In this document: positions 1 to 11,588 of the stretch, piece by piece
Numbering within the stretch: position 1 is the first letter of the stretch
Layout: the number at the start of each line of letters is the position of its first letter
Source: Burkholderia sp. D-99
GTDB taxonomy: Bacteria; Pseudomonadota; Gammaproteobacteria; Burkholderiales; Burkholderiaceae
DNA length: 64,000 nucleotides
NCBI RefSeq assembly: GCF_011605345.1
Contig: NZ_JAAOXM010000001.1
Coordinates: forward strand, 1,364,001-1,428,000
Reading direction: 5' to 3'
Notes under the pieces: generated by a model
Told to the model about the DNA's origin: nothing
What the model saw: the letters and a program-made list of their open reading frames with translations, nothing else
Database searches by the model: none
Position numbers and translations under genes: made by a program

Positions 1-87
1 AGGCGACGGTGCGGGATCGCCCGCGCCCGGCTGCCCTGGGCCGCCTGCGCCGGTCTGATTCGCGGTATTCGCCTGGTTCGATGTCAT
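1..87 (-). CDS. N-terminal fragment of a divergent regulator, probably GntR family
   Basis: The reverse strand reads open from an ATG at 87 to the window edge, giving about 29 residues rich in Asn, Gly and Pro and starting MTSNQANTANQ. An in-frame ATG also exists at 96. Only this low-complexity leader is visible, so no DNA-binding domain can be shown. The assignment rests on position: in Burkholderia a GntR-type regulator lies divergent to mdh next to the sdh operon, and a perfect palindrome sits between the two starts here. The regulator label is inference. Confidence 0.45.
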   Translation of the reverse strand, partial: MTSNQANTANQTGAGGPGQPGAGDPAPSP

Positions 88-144
88 GGCGCGCATTTCA
101 TCACAAACCGCACTTTTTCGTCCACTCAATTTCCGCAAAACATC

Positions 145-160
145 TGTCTTATATAAGACA
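145..160. promoter_or_regulatory. 16-bp perfect palindrome, candidate GntR operator
   Basis: TGTCTTATATAAGACA is identical to its own reverse complement. It lies between the divergent regulator start and mdh, 11 bp upstream of the mdh -35 box. On the minus strand its TTATAT/TATAAG core could itself be the -10 of the regulator promoter, with a TGTCAA-like -35 at 173-178. That arrangement would suit autoregulation together with control of mdh. Confidence 0.6.
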
Positions 161-171
161 TATGATACCGT

Positions 172-200
172 TTGACATTGCGCGTGACGGCTCCTACACT
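172..200 (+). promoter_or_regulatory. sigma70 promoter for mdh
   Basis: TTGACA at 172-177 and TACACT at 195-200 are separated by 17 bp, close to the sigma70 consensus. The predicted transcript start near 207 gives a leader of about 178 nt before the mdh ATG. Confidence 0.65.
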
Positions 201-384
201 CCCGGTCGAGCAAGGGTTCGCGGGTGCAACAGCGCGTCCCCGGCTACGTGCCACGGCCGTCTCCAGGTTCACCGCGTCTGCCATCGCGAGTCCTCCGCCC
301 TGCTTCAATGCAACGTTACGCACAACGCGCATAGAATGGCGTTTTCGCTAGCGTCCAACGCTTCAACCGTCCTGGAGATTTTCA

Positions 385-1371
385 ATGGCTAAGCCCGCAA
401 AGCGCGTTGCCGTCACCGGCGCCGCAGGTCAAATCGCTTACTCCCTGCTGTTCCGCATCGCGAACGGCGACCTGCTCGGCAAGGACCAGCCGGTCATCCT
501 GCAACTGCTCGACCTCCCGCAAGCCCAAGGCGCCGTCAAGGGCGTCGTGATGGAACTCGACGATTGCGCGTTCCCGCTGCTCGCGGGCGTCGTGATCACC
601 GACGATCCCAAGGTTGCATTCAAGGATGCAGACGTCGCGCTGCTGGTCGGTGCACGTCCGCGCTCGAAGGGCATGGAGCGCAAGGACCTGCTGTCGGCAA
701 ACGCCGAAATCTTCACGGTTCAGGGCGCTGCACTGAACGAAGTCGCCAGCCGCGACGTGAAGGTGCTGGTCGTCGGCAACCCGGCGAACACGAACGCATA
801 CATCGCGATGAAGTCGGCGCCGGATCTGCCGAAGAAGAACTTCACGGCCATGCTGCGCCTCGACCACAACCGCGCGCTGTCGCAGCTCGCAGCGAAGTCG
901 GGCAAGCCGGTCGCGTCGATCGAGAAGCTCGCCGTGTGGGGCAACCACTCGCCGACGATGTACCCGGATTTCCGCTTCGCGACCGCCGAAGGCGAATCGC
1001 TGCTGAAGCTGATCAACGACGACGTGTGGAACCGCGACACGTTCATCCCGACCGTCGGCAAGCGCGGCGCGGCGATCATCGAAGCGCGCGGCCTGTCGTC
1101 GGCAGCGTCGGCAGCCAACGCAGCGATCGACCACGTGCGTGACTGGGTCCTCGGCACGAACGGCAAGTGGGTCACGATGGGCATCCCGTCGGACGGCTCG
1201 TACGGCATCCCCGAAGACATCATCTACGGCGTGCCGGTCGTGTGCGAAAACGGCGAGTACAAGCGCATCGAAGGCCTGGAAATCGACGCGTTCTCGCGCG
1301 AGAAGATGGACGGCACGCTGGCCGAGCTGCTCGAAGAGCGCGATGGCGTCGCCCACCTGCTGAAGAACTAA
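385..1371 (+). CDS. mdh: malate dehydrogenase
   Basis: This 328-residue protein is NAD-dependent malate dehydrogenase, which converts malate to oxaloacetate in the TCA cycle in the cytosol. The Rossmann signature [13 protein letters not shown] is at residues 9-21. The substrate-binding arginines lie in [15 protein letters not shown] (R91 and R93), the LRLDHNRA segment follows at 157-164, and the catalytic histidine is H188 in the WGNHSPT motif. Length is normal for the family. A GGAG ribosome-binding site lies about 10 bases upstream of the ATG and a good sigma70 promoter further up. It is the first gene of a plus-strand block with other organic-acid enzymes and faces away from a probable GntR regulator. 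Confidence 0.97.
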
Positions 1372-1558
1372 GCATCACGCGCCTTTGCCGGGCGGCCCTC
1401 GGGCCACCCGGTTCCGGCCCGGGCCGGCGCCAGCCGCCGGCCCTGCCGAACGATCCGATCCGCGCACGTTTTGCCGCCCCGCGCCCGCCGCGCACCAGCC
1501 CAGAACCTGCCCGAATCCGATTTTCTCCACGTTGACCCGCTTCCCTGACGTAGACGAG

Positions 1559-2566
1559 ATGGCCGCGCTCACTCCTGCACAAGTGCTGTACGACGGGGCG
1601 TCCCCGCCCGCGATCCTGCCCTGCTGCGATCACTACGCGGGCAGCGAAAAGCTGATGCGCAAGTCGCTCGCGCTGCAGGCCGAGCTGGGTCCCGTATTCG
1701 ACATCACGTTCGACTGCGAGGACGGCGCGGCCGTCGGCCAGGAAGCCGCGCACGCGGCACTCGTCACCGAGATGCTCGGCAGCGACGAGAACCGCTTCGG
1801 CCGCGTCGGCGTCCGCATCCACGACTTTTCCCATCCGCACTGGCGCGACGACGTGCGCATCGTGCTGCGTGCGTCGCGCGCACCCGCCTACATCACGCTC
1901 CCGAAGATCGCGAGTGCCGCCGACGCAGCCGAAATGACCGCGTTCATCGAAGGCACGCGCCGCGAGCTCGGCATTACGCAGCCGATCCCGGTCGACGTGC
2001 TGGTCGAGACGCACGGCGCGCTCGCGCAGGCGGCCGCCCTCGCCGCGCTGCCGACGGTCGGCACGCTGAGCTTCGGGCTGATGGATTTCGTCTCCGCGCA
2101 CCATGGCGCGATTCCCGATGCCGCGATGCGCTCGCCCAGCCAGTTCGAGCATCCGCTCGTGCGCCGCGCGAAGCTGGAAATCGCCGCGGCCTGCCACGCG
2201 CACGGCAAGACACCGTCGCACAACGTGACGACCGAGGTGCGTGACATGAGCGTCGTCGCCGCCGATGCACGCCGCGCGCGCGACGAATTCGCCTTCACGC
2301 GGATGTGGAGTATCCACCCCGCGCAGATCCGACCGATCGTCGACGCATTCGCGCCGCGCACCGACGAGGTCGCGCTGGCCGCCGAGATTCTGCTGGCCGC
2401 GCAGGCCGCCGACTGGGGGCCGACGCGCCACGGTGATACGCTGCACGATCGCGCGAGTTACCGGTATTACTGGTCGGTGCTGCGCCGCGCGCGGGCCACC
2501 GGCCAGCCCGTACCGGCCGAGGCCGCGCCGCTGTTCGGCCCTGCCGCCGGGGGCAGCGCGCCGTAA
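1559..2566 (+). CDS. CoA ester lyase, HpcH/HpaI aldolase / citrate lyase beta (CitE-like)
   Basis: From the ATG at 1559 the protein is 335 residues and begins MAALTPAQVLYDGASPPA. Reading frame continues upstream to 1385, but that part is a Pro/Arg-rich translation without family character, so I start at 1559. The CitE-like TIM-barrel features are present: an arginine-free entry segment ending in FDITFDCEDGAAVG (metal-binding Glu/Asp), VDVLVETHGAL (second metal ligand Glu) and a late segment TRMWSIHPAQI. Relatives cleave or condense acyl-CoA esters such as citryl-, malyl- or citramalyl-CoA. The substrate cannot be read from the sequence. The neighbourhood (mdh, prpD, acnA) suggests C4-C6 acid metabolism. 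Confidence 0.85.
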   Translation: MAALTPAQVLYDGASPPAILPCCDHYAGSEKLMRKSLALQAELGPVFDITFDCEDGAAVGQEAAHAALVTEMLGSDENRFGRVGVRIHDFSHPHWRDDVRIVLRASRAPAYITLPKIASAADAAEMTAFIEGTRRELGITQPIPVDVLVETHGALAQAAALAALPTVGTLSFGLMDFVSAHHGAIPDAAMRSPSQFEHPLVRRAKLEIAAACHAHGKTPSHNVTTEVRDMSVVAADARRARDEFAFTRMWSIHPAQIRPIVDAFAPRTDEVALAAEILLAAQAADWGPTRHGDTLHDRASYRYYWSVLRRARATGQPVPAEAAPLFGPAAGGSAP

Positions 2567-2796
2567 GCGCGCGCCGCCGGCCGATACACGAGTTTCATGC
2601 ATTCGACGGGGCGCGAACCGGATAGAGGTTTGCGAAACGACAAAAAACGTAACGGAGCCCGAAAACCTGATATGTACGCGGCCAAATAGGTGAAAATAGC
2701 GGCCGCTGCGCGCTTTCGGGGCGCGTGCAGTTTCAAACCGGCCGGCAGTTTCGATTGCCGACCCTTGTCAACTGATTATCGAAAGGTTCTGACTCC

Positions 2797-3312
2797 ATGA
2801 AGAAACTCCTGATCGCTACCGCCATCGGCGCCTTGTCCGCCACGATGCTGGTGTCGGCTCCGAGCGCGTTTGCCCAGGGTACGACCACGACGACCGCGAA
2901 GAAGGCAACGGCCAAGCGCCCGGCGCCGGCCAAGCGCATCATCCCGCGCAGCAAGAAGGCACAGGCACGTGCCGCCGCCAAGGTCGATCCGGTACCGGAC
3001 GGCGCGGTCAAGTGGTCCTGCAAGGAAGGTCTGTCGTTCGACCTCGCCGGTGACATGAAGCGTGACCAAGTGGTCACGGTTCACTGGGCGAAGAAGAACT
3101 ACAAGCTGCCGCGTCAGGCCACGACGACGGGCGCCGACACGTTCTATGATCCGGCAGCAGGCTTCAAGCTGATCGTGATCCCGACCAAGGCGATGCTGTT
3201 CTCCGACGCAAACGGCGGCGAGCGCCTCGCGGACGAATGCGTGACGCCGGAAATGACGCAAGGCACGCCGGCACCGACGCAGTCGAACGAACTGAAGCCG
3301 GCAACGAACTAA
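2797..3312 (+). CDS. secreted protein with MliC-like (C-type lysozyme inhibitor) domain
   Basis: The 171-residue product starts with a clear signal peptide, [18 protein letters not shown]..., cleaved after SAFA near residue 27. A Lys/Ala/Thr-rich linker follows. The C-terminal half (about 65-150) has an MliC-like pattern: a cysteine in VKWSCKEG, a strand-turn pattern around KKNYKLPR, the [10 protein letters not shown] segment and a second cysteine in LADECV. MliC proteins inhibit C-type lysozyme in the periplasm. The assignment is by eye and moderate; plain 'exported hypothetical protein' is the fallback. It sits oddly between two central-metabolism enzymes, only 22 bp upstream of prpD, so the two may be co-transcribed. 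The 230 bp upstream probably hold its promoter, but I saw no convincing -35/-10 pair there. Confidence 0.6.
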   Translation: MKKLLIATAIGALSATMLVSAPSAFAQGTTTTTAKKATAKRPAPAKRIIPRSKKAQARAAAKVDPVPDGAVKWSCKEGLSFDLAGDMKRDQVVTVHWAKKNYKLPRQATTTGADTFYDPAAGFKLIVIPTKAMLFSDANGGERLADECVTPEMTQGTPAPTQSNELKPATN

Positions 3313-3334
3313 GCGCGTTCCCATCGGCCCCTCG

Positions 3335-4786
3335 ATGTCCGCCCCGGTCTCCAACGTCCGCCCTGCTCCGGATACGGTACTCGTCGATATCGTCGACTAC
3401 GTGCTGAATGCCGGTATCGACAGCGCGCTCGCGCTGGAGACGGCGCGTCATTGCCTGATCGACACGCTCGGATGCGGACTCGAGGCGCTGTCCTACCCTG
3501 CCTGCACCAAGCTGCTCGGCCCCGTCGTGCCCGGCACGATCGTGCCGAACGGCGCGAAGGTGCCCGGCACGTCCTTCCAGCTCGATCCCGTCCAGGCCGC
3601 GTTCGGCATCGGCGCGATGATCCGCTGGCTGGACTTCAACGACACCTGGCTCGCCGCCGAATGGGGCCATCCGTCCGATAATCTCGGCGGCATCCTGGCG
3701 ACGGCCGACTGGCTCTCCCGCACGGCCGTCGCGGCCGGCCGGAAGCCGCTCACGATGCGCGACGTGCTGGTCGCGATGATCCAGGCCCACGAGATCCAGG
3801 GCTGCCTCGCACTCGAAAATTCGTTCAATGCGGTCGGGCTCGACCATGTGCTGCTCGTGAAGGCCGCGTCGACGGCCGTCGTCGGCCGCCTGCTCGGGCT
3901 CACGCGCGACGAGCTGATCAACGCGGTGTCCAACGCGTTCGTCGACGGCCAGGCGCTGCGCACCTACCGCCACGCGCCGAACACGGGCTCACGCAAGTCA
4001 TGGGCGGCCGGCGACGCCACGTCCCGCGCGGTGCGCCTCGCGCTGATCGCGAAAACGGGCGAAATGGGCTACCCGTCGGCGCTCACCGCAAAGACCTGGG
4101 GCTTCTACGACGTGCTGTTCGACGGCAAGCCGTTTCGCTTCCAGCGCCCGTACGGCACGTACGTGATGGAAAACGTGCTGTTCAAGATCGCGTTCCCCGC
4201 CGAATTCCATGCGCAAACGGCCGCCGAGGCCGCGCTGCAGCTGCACGCGCAGCTTGCCGCCGCGGGCCGCACGACCGACGAGATCAGCCGGATCACGATC
4301 CGCACGCACGCGGCCGCGATCCGCATCATCGACAAGCAGGGTCCGCTCGCCAATCCGGCCGACCGCGACCACTGCATCCAGTACATGGTCGCCGTGCCGC
4401 TGCTGTTCGGCCGGCTGACCGCGGCCGACTACGAAGATTCGGCCGCCGCCGATCCCCGCATCGACGCGCTGCGCGCGAAAACCGTGTGCGTCGAGGATCC
4501 GCAGTTCACGAAGGATTACCACGACCCGGACAAGCGCTCGATCGCGAATGCACTGACGATCGAGTTCACGGACGGGTCGAAGCTTGCCGAGGTGGCGGTC
4601 GAATACCCGCTCGGCCATCAGCGGCGGCGCGCCGAAGGCATCCCGCTCCTGGTCGAGAAGTTCAGGGCCAACCTTGCCCGCCGTTTCCCGGCAAAGCAGC
4701 AACAAGCGATTCTCGACGTGTCGCTGGACCAGGCAAAGCTCGAAGCAATGCCGGTCGATGAGTACGTCGATCTGTATGTGATATAG
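3335..4786 (+). CDS. prpD: 2-methylcitrate dehydratase
   Basis: PrpD dehydrates 2-methylcitrate to 2-methyl-cis-aconitate in the 2-methylcitrate cycle of propionate breakdown; many members also act on citrate. The protein is 483 residues, the same length as the E. coli enzyme, and reads colinear with it throughout. Conserved MmgE/PrpD blocks include [21 protein letters not shown] (residues 43-63), [21 protein letters not shown] (97-117), [36 protein letters not shown] and [12 protein letters not shown]. The start ATG at 3335 gives the family N-terminus [10 protein letters not shown]. It is followed 52 bp later by acnA. No prpB or prpC is in the window, so this copy is separated from a full prp operon here. 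Confidence 0.96.
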   Translation: MSAPVSNVRPAPDTVLVDIVDYVLNAGIDSALALETARHCLIDTLGCGLEALSYPACTKLLGPVVPGTIVPNGAKVPGTSFQLDPVQAAFGIGAMIRWLDFNDTWLAAEWGHPSDNLGGILATADWLSRTAVAAGRKPLTMRDVLVAMIQAHEIQGCLALENSFNAVGLDHVLLVKAASTAVVGRLLGLTRDELINAVSNAFVDGQALRTYRHAPNTGSRKSWAAGDATSRAVRLALIAKTGEMGYPSALTAKTWGFYDVLFDGKPFRFQRPYGTYVMENVLFKIAFPAEFHAQTAAEAALQLHAQLAAAGRTTDEISRITIRTHAAAIRIIDKQGPLANPADRDHCIQYMVAVPLLFGRLTAADYEDSAAADPRIDALRAKTVCVEDPQFTKDYHDPDKRSIANALTIEFTDGSKLAEVAVEYPLGHQRRRAEGIPLLVEKFRANLARRFPAKQQQAILDVSLDQAKLEAMPVDEYVDLYVI

Positions 4787-4838
4787 CCGTCATCTACAGG
4801 ACTCTTTGTTTCCTAGCCTTAAACCCAGGAAAATCACC

Positions 4839-7556
<2,718 letters not shown>

Positions 7557-7614
7557 GCGCCCTGCTTTTGCAGGTGCCGCAGCCGCCTCGCGGGCGGTTG
7601 CGGCCGATTTGGAT

Positions 7615-7642
7615 GCCCGACCTCGTGTCGGGCTTTTTTTTG
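7615..7642 (+). terminator. rho-independent terminator after acnA
   Basis: A GCCCGAC...GTCGGGC stem (7615-7633) is followed by a run of nine T residues (7634-7642). A second, longer hairpin lies just upstream at 7577-7605, with a 12-bp stem containing one G-T pair. Together they should end transcription of the mdh-acnA block. Confidence 0.85.
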
Positions 7643-7682
7643 GCTGCGCGGCGCTACGCGGCGTGGCCGGTCGTGCTGCGCG

Positions 7683-8120
7683 TCACGCCGCCTCGTCGGC
7701 CCGCGCTTTCGTGCCTGCGCCCGCTCGCCGCGTGTTCTTCTTCAGATGCGTCCGGTTGTATTCGATCGCCGCACGCACGAGGTTCTTCAGCGCCCGCTTG
7801 TCGAGCCGGTCGCCTTCGAACAGATCGATCGCGCGTCGCGCATTGCCGTCGAGGCCGTCGTTGAACAGCTTGTCGGGATCGGGCAACTGCGCACCGTGCA
7901 TGAACGTCAGCTTCACCTTGCCCTTGTGCGCGTTCGCCACCGCGATCATCCCGTCGCACGACCAGACGGGGCTACCCATCCATTTCCATTCCTCGACGAT
8001 GCCCGCCTGCGCAGCGAGGATCGTCTGGCGCAGGTCGGCGAAGGTCTTGCCGCGCCAGTCGGCGATGCCGGCGATCAGCGCGTCGATGCGCTCCGACGGC
8101 GTGAGGTCCGTTGTGCTCAT
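7683..8120 (-). CDS. DUF1801 domain protein
   Basis: This 145-residue cytosolic protein matches the DUF1801 family: TPSERIDALIAGIADWRGKT at the N-terminus, then EEWKWMGSPVWSCDGMIAVANAHKGKVKLTF and DGLDGNARRAIDLFEGD, with a basic tail. The ATG at 8120 overlaps the stop of the SRPBCC gene by four bases and has a GGAGG sequence 6-10 bases upstream, so it is translationally coupled. Its biochemical role is unknown. ArsR, SRPBCC and DUF1801 genes often travel together, and I infer a shared role in sensing or handling a small molecule. Confidence 0.85.
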   Translation of the reverse strand: MSTTDLTPSERIDALIAGIADWRGKTFADLRQTILAAQAGIVEEWKWMGSPVWSCDGMIAVANAHKGKVKLTFMHGAQLPDPDKLFNDGLDGNARRAIDLFEGDRLDKRALKNLVRAAIEYNRTHLKKNTRRAGAGTKARADEAA

Positions 8121-8548
8121 GCGCGGGCCTCCGTGCCTTCGTCGGGGCGCGCCAGCACCTGTTCGAGCGAATCGAGGAACCGGACCCAGCCGTGCTGCGC
8201 ACCGCGGTATGCCTGCTCCTGGTCCGTGCGGAAGCCGACCTGCTCCATCCGCAGGTGCGTGCCGGCCGGCGTCGGCGTGAGCGTCCACGTGACGACGCTT
8301 TCGAGGCCGTACGCGGCCCACGTGTAGGACAGCGTGCGCGGCGGCTCGATCGCCAGCACCGTGCAGTCGACCGAGCCCCAGTCGGCGCGGAAGCTGAACG
8401 CACGGCCAGCGACGGGCTCGAAGTCGCTCTTCATCAGCCACGCCTCGATCAGGTGCGGTTGCGTGAGCGCGCGCCAGATCTTCTCCGGCGGATGCGGCAG
8501 CTCGCGATCGACGACGACGGAGCGCGTTTCGGTGGTGGCCTGGTTCAT
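8117..8548 (-). CDS. SRPBCC / AHSA1-like (START-fold) protein
   Basis: The 143-residue protein has the AHSA1-like SRPBCC pattern: VVVDRELPHPPEKIWRALTQPHLIEAWLM near the N-terminus, central strands of the form FRADWGSVDCTVLAIEPPRTL, and the final helix WVRFLDSLEQVL. Such proteins form a deep ligand-binding groove; the ligand is unknown. The ATG at 8548 shares one base with the ArsR stop (TAATG) and the gene overlaps the DUF1801 start by four bases. An ArsR-SRPBCC pairing is a recurrent arrangement. A longer reading frame upstream of 8548 is only a shadow of arsR. Confidence 0.88.
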   Translation of the reverse strand: MNQATTETRSVVVDRELPHPPEKIWRALTQPHLIEAWLMKSDFEPVAGRAFSFRADWGSVDCTVLAIEPPRTLSYTWAAYGLESVVTWTLTPTPAGTHLRMEQVGFRTDQEQAYRGAQHGWVRFLDSLEQVLARPDEGTEARA

Positions 8549-8871
8549 TACTGGTCCATCCTTTTCAGAAGATCTTCGAGGGCATCGAACCGGTTCTGCC
8601 AGAAGCCCGCCATCTGGCTCGTCCAGTCGATCAGCGGGGCCAGCGCTTGCGGCTGCGCGCTGTAGTGCGTCTGCCGGCCTTCGTGACGGTCGCTCACGAG
8701 CCCGGCCTGCTTCAGGACGCCGAGATGCTTCGAGACGGCCGGCTGCGAGACGCCCGCATGGGCAGTCAGCGCGGCAACCGTCAGCTCGCCGTCCGCGCAC
8801 AGCCGCTCGAAGAGCGCGCGGCGCGTGGGATCGGCAAGCGTCCTGAAAAGCATGTCGTGTGCGTTCTGCAT
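8548..8871 (-). CDS. ArsR-family transcriptional regulator
   Basis: The product is a small winged-helix repressor of about 107 residues. The HTH core reads LADPTRRALFERLCADGELTVAALTAHAGVSQPAVSKHLGVLKQAGLV, with the wing around RHEGRQTHYSAQP. I see no metal-binding CxC/His cluster, so it belongs to the non-metal ArsR group that accompanies SRPBCC genes. The start is ambiguous: an ATG at 8871 or a GTG at 8880, both in frame; I chose the ATG. An inverted repeat lies directly upstream and suggests autorepression of this three-gene unit. Confidence 0.9.
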   Translation of the reverse strand: MQNAHDMLFRTLADPTRRALFERLCADGELTVAALTAHAGVSQPAVSKHLGVLKQAGLVSDRHEGRQTHYSAQPQALAPLIDWTSQMAGFWQNRFDALEDLLKRMDQ

Positions 8872-8880
8872 GTCGTTCAC

Positions 8881-8906
8881 AATTCATAACCCGTTGGTTA
8901 TGGATT
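8881..8906. promoter_or_regulatory. inverted repeat, candidate ArsR operator
   Basis: CATAACC at 8885-8891 and GGTTATG at 8896-8902 form a perfect inverted repeat with a 4-bp spacer. The flanks extend the symmetry to 10 of 11 pairs. It lies immediately upstream of the arsR start, so a bound repressor would block initiation. Confidence 0.6.
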
Positions 8907-9139
8907 GAAGGATATCTGCTGAACGGTGAGAGTCAAGGAGGAATTTCGCGGATGCCGAGGCACGCCGCTACTGCACGAGACACGCCTTGCGTCGGGCGCA
9001 ATCGCACTGACAGCGGGCTTGCCGAAGGTCTCGCGAACCGCCGGATCACGTCGGCGGCCTCGCCCGTCCGGATTCGAGTATTTGTTCTAATTTTCTTCGA
9101 TCGTCGCGCGCTTGATGCCGTGCCACACATCACGCGGCC

Positions 9140-10549
9140 TCATATCCAGGCGCCCATGCCCCGCAGTCGTCGGTAAAAATCGTCTTCCAGCAGGCGACGC
9201 CTCAGGAACGAACCGCCAAGCTGGGCGAAGAACAGCAATACGAATCCGGCCAGGCAGGCCCGGAACCATCCCGTGGATGCGCCGATGGCATCCAGCCCGG
9301 CCATGATCAGGATCAGGCAACAACTCCCGCCCACGCTGACCGATAAGCTAAGCCGACGCATATAGCCGGCCTCGACGCTAGGCACCGGTGCGCACTGCGC
9401 TCCGACCAAATTCAGCCGTACCTGTTGAGCGCTCGGCGAAGCAACCAGTTGTGCGCCCTGGCCATGTGCCACCATTTGCGCCGCGAGCGCCTGAAGCAAC
9501 AAGCCACTCACCGGCCCAGGCTTGCCGATCGCGCGATCTACATCGTGCATCGGTAGCTCCAGTCCGGCATCCTTGACGGCGCCGAGTGCCGCGTGACGGC
9601 TCTGGGGCGGCAAATCACTCAACCACACATGACGGATACGCCCGCGAGACGTCTGCTCCGAAGCCAGCAGCGTTTCCAGCGCGTCCGCCACGGAATCGGA
9701 CGGCATCGCAATCGGGCGGAATAACCGCGCCTGAGGCCTGAGCTTTCCGTTGACGCCCTCGACCGCGCGCGGCGAAGCAAGCAACATCGCCACGGCGGCC
9801 TCGGACCAGGTCGGCTCCGTGCCCTCCGCATGCAGTTGGCAGGCCAGCAATAGCCGAAAATCGGCTTTTCCAGCCTCGTCGAACCACGTCTCGATCTTCG
9901 TCTGCTTCGCACCGAAAGGCACCCATCCGAACTGCACGAGATCGGGCAGATTCAGCTTCTTCCAGACCGCCCGCAGTTCGGTCAGATCCTCCTTGTCGGC
10001 GGATTGCAGGATCACGTCGACGGCCCGGGTCGGCGCATAACGTGCGAGGCTGACCGCAAACGGCGTCACCAGTTGCTCCAATACCCGCCCAAGGCGCGAT
10101 ACCCCTGCCGAACTTTCCGCCACCGGCAAGGACAGGATCTTGCCGGGGTTCATCGGCGTACTGCCCTCCAGGCCCAGCAGACGTTCGGCGAACTCGGGCT
10201 CAGGCGTCAACGCAATGCTGTTGACGATCGCCATGTGAGCTTGCGCCCATTGCCGCCATGCAGCCCGCTCGCTGCGACACAGGAAATTCCACCAATCAAC
10301 CCGCTCGATCCAATCCTCGTAGCCGGCGTAGATCACCCCGCACACGGCCCCCGACACCAGCAGCGGCAACAGCACCGCGCGCTCGAAGAAGAGTTCGGAC
10401 ATCACCGGCTTGCCCTGCTCCCAGTTGAGTACCGCGATGAGCATGCCCGCAGTCTGGATGACGACGATGGCAAGCACGCCCCACCAGATCGATGGTGGCT
10501 TGCCGTACTGATACTCCTCGATGTTCGGGATCGTCCACGTTCGATTCAT
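9140..10549 (-). CDS. Tla3-like type VI lipase adaptor (DUF2875 family)
   Basis: The 469-residue protein has two N-terminal transmembrane helices (about residues 23-42 and 60-80), a large soluble middle region, and two more hydrophobic segments near the C-terminus (about 400-450). The soluble part (EPEFAERLLGLEGSTPMNPGKI..., RAVDVILQSADKEDLTELRAVW) has the look of the DUF2875 family. In Pseudomonas a DUF2875 member, Tla3, helps load the lipase Tle3 onto its VgrG. The start ATG overlaps the PAAR stop by four bases and has a GGAATG sequence upstream. It is the last gene of the vgrG module, which strongly supports the adaptor role. The family call is from memory and context. Confidence 0.7.
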   Translation of the reverse strand: MNRTWTIPNIEEYQYGKPPSIWWGVLAIVVIQTAGMLIAVLNWEQGKPVMSELFFERAVLLPLLVSGAVCGVIYAGYEDWIERVDWWNFLCRSERAAWRQWAQAHMAIVNSIALTPEPEFAERLLGLEGSTPMNPGKILSLPVAESSAGVSRLGRVLEQLVTPFAVSLARYAPTRAVDVILQSADKEDLTELRAVWKKLNLPDLVQFGWVPFGAKQTKIETWFDEAGKADFRLLLACQLHAEGTEPTWSEAAVAMLLASPRAVEGVNGKLRPQARLFRPIAMPSDSVADALETLLASEQTSRGRIRHVWLSDLPPQSRHAALGAVKDAGLELPMHDVDRAIGKPGPVSGLLLQALAAQMVAHGQGAQLVASPSAQQVRLNLVGAQCAPVPSVEAGYMRRLSLSVSVGGSCCLILIMAGLDAIGASTGWFRACLAGFVLLFFAQLGGSFLRRRLLEDDFYRRLRGMGAWI

Positions 10550-10803
10550 GCGATTTTCATTCCTTTGCTGCTGGCGATCACCTGGCTGCCACACCGCGTT
10601 CGGCACATGTGCACCGCCCATTTTCGGCCGCCTTCGCTGTAGCCCTCCGTGCACTCGATGATCGGGTTGTCGCCGTGCTCCGGGCACGAGACGACGTCAT
10701 GCAGCAGCGCCACCTTGCGGCCGTCGAGATCGAATGTCGATGATGCGGTCTTGACGACACCGCCGTGTGTCGTTGCATCGCCCAGGCATACTGGGTTTTT
10801 CAT
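10546..10803 (-). CDS. PAAR-domain protein (T6SS spike tip)
   Basis: The 85-residue protein starts MKNPVCLGDATTHGGVVKTAS and ends with CGSQVIASSKGMKIA, the usual beginning and end of a stand-alone PAAR-like protein. The middle segment SCPEHGDNPIIECTEGYSEGGR contains the Cys/His positions expected for metal binding. PAAR proteins cap the VgrG trimer. A GGAG site lies about 9 bases before the ATG at 10803. The frame runs on to an ATG at 10845 that overlaps the preceding stop, but the extra 14 residues do not look like PAAR. The stop overlaps the adaptor start (ATGA). Confidence 0.85.
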   Translation of the reverse strand: MKNPVCLGDATTHGGVVKTASSTFDLDGRKVALLHDVVSCPEHGDNPIIECTEGYSEGGRKWAVHMCRTRCGSQVIASSKGMKIA

Positions 10804-10841
10804 GATGGTGTGCTCCATGCAGGGTGGTGAAACCGAGTACG

Positions 10842-11588
10842 TCATTGGGGTACCAGCGGTGCATCCGGGTTAGTCGGCTTGATCGACGCGTCGCAGGTGA
10901 TTCGATCCTGGCCGGAGGGCGTGCGAAGCTTTGAAAAAACACCTGGCCGCTTTGATGCTGCAAAGCTCCCGCGCTTGACACCAGGCGGATAGGGGCCGCT
11001 TAAGTCAATGCCTGGCATCATCGGATATTCGGCAACGTAGGCGTCATTGTCCGCCGACCTATTTGCGACATAGAGTCGATCTTTGGTTACAAAAATCGAA
11101 TAGTCTTTTGAGTCCTCGAACGCGTTAAAACTGTGATCCATGTAAACCTTCGTGGCGAAGGTTTTTCCGCCATTTGCCGAATACCAAAATGGCACTACGC
11201 AACCTTTTTCACCGTTTCCGCAAACCAACCCATCCGGATAGGCAAGCGGCAAAACAATATTCTCCCCGGTCGGATCGGCGTTAATGATGCGCCCCTGGAA
11301 ATTTTCAAACAGACCCCGCCCCAAAAATTTTCTAATCCCGGCACGGGTATCGTTGTAATACGATTCCCCGTGATAACAATCCCGGTAACGTTCCAGCGTT
11401 ACAAAGCGGTATTCGTCAATACGATAGATGACTTGGGGCGGCGAATCATACGGCAACTCCTTGAGCGCCGAACTCCTAAAATCGCTAAGACTGAAAATCG
11501 AACGCTTCGGCTCTGGTGCCGTGCACCCTTGCATCAGGGTGACCAGCGCGATTATGGCAACGGCGTATCTCACCATCTTGCGTCTCAT
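10842..11588 (-). CDS. Tli3-like T6SS immunity lipoprotein, second copy
   Basis: This 248-residue protein begins with a lipoprotein signal whose lipobox is LMQGC, so it should be anchored on the periplasmic side. It is highly similar to the copy just upstream, nearly identical over the first half (FRSSALKELPYDSPPQVIYR, YHGESYYNDTRAGIRKFLGR) and more divergent around residues 165-210. The start ATG overlaps the stop of the upstream copy (ATGA), so translation is coupled. Position next to a Tle3-type lipase identifies it as the Tli3-type immunity protein that protects from the periplasmic lipase. The coding sequence is visibly richer in A/T than the surrounding genome. Confidence 0.8.
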   Translation of the reverse strand: MRRKMVRYAVAIIALVTLMQGCTAPEPKRSIFSLSDFRSSALKELPYDSPPQVIYRIDEYRFVTLERYRDCYHGESYYNDTRAGIRKFLGRGLFENFQGRIINADPTGENIVLPLAYPDGLVCGNGEKGCVVPFWYSANGGKTFATKVYMDHSFNAFEDSKDYSIFVTKDRLYVANRSADNDAYVAEYPMMPGIDLSGPYPPGVKRGSFAASKRPGVFSKLRTPSGQDRITCDASIKPTNPDAPLVPQ

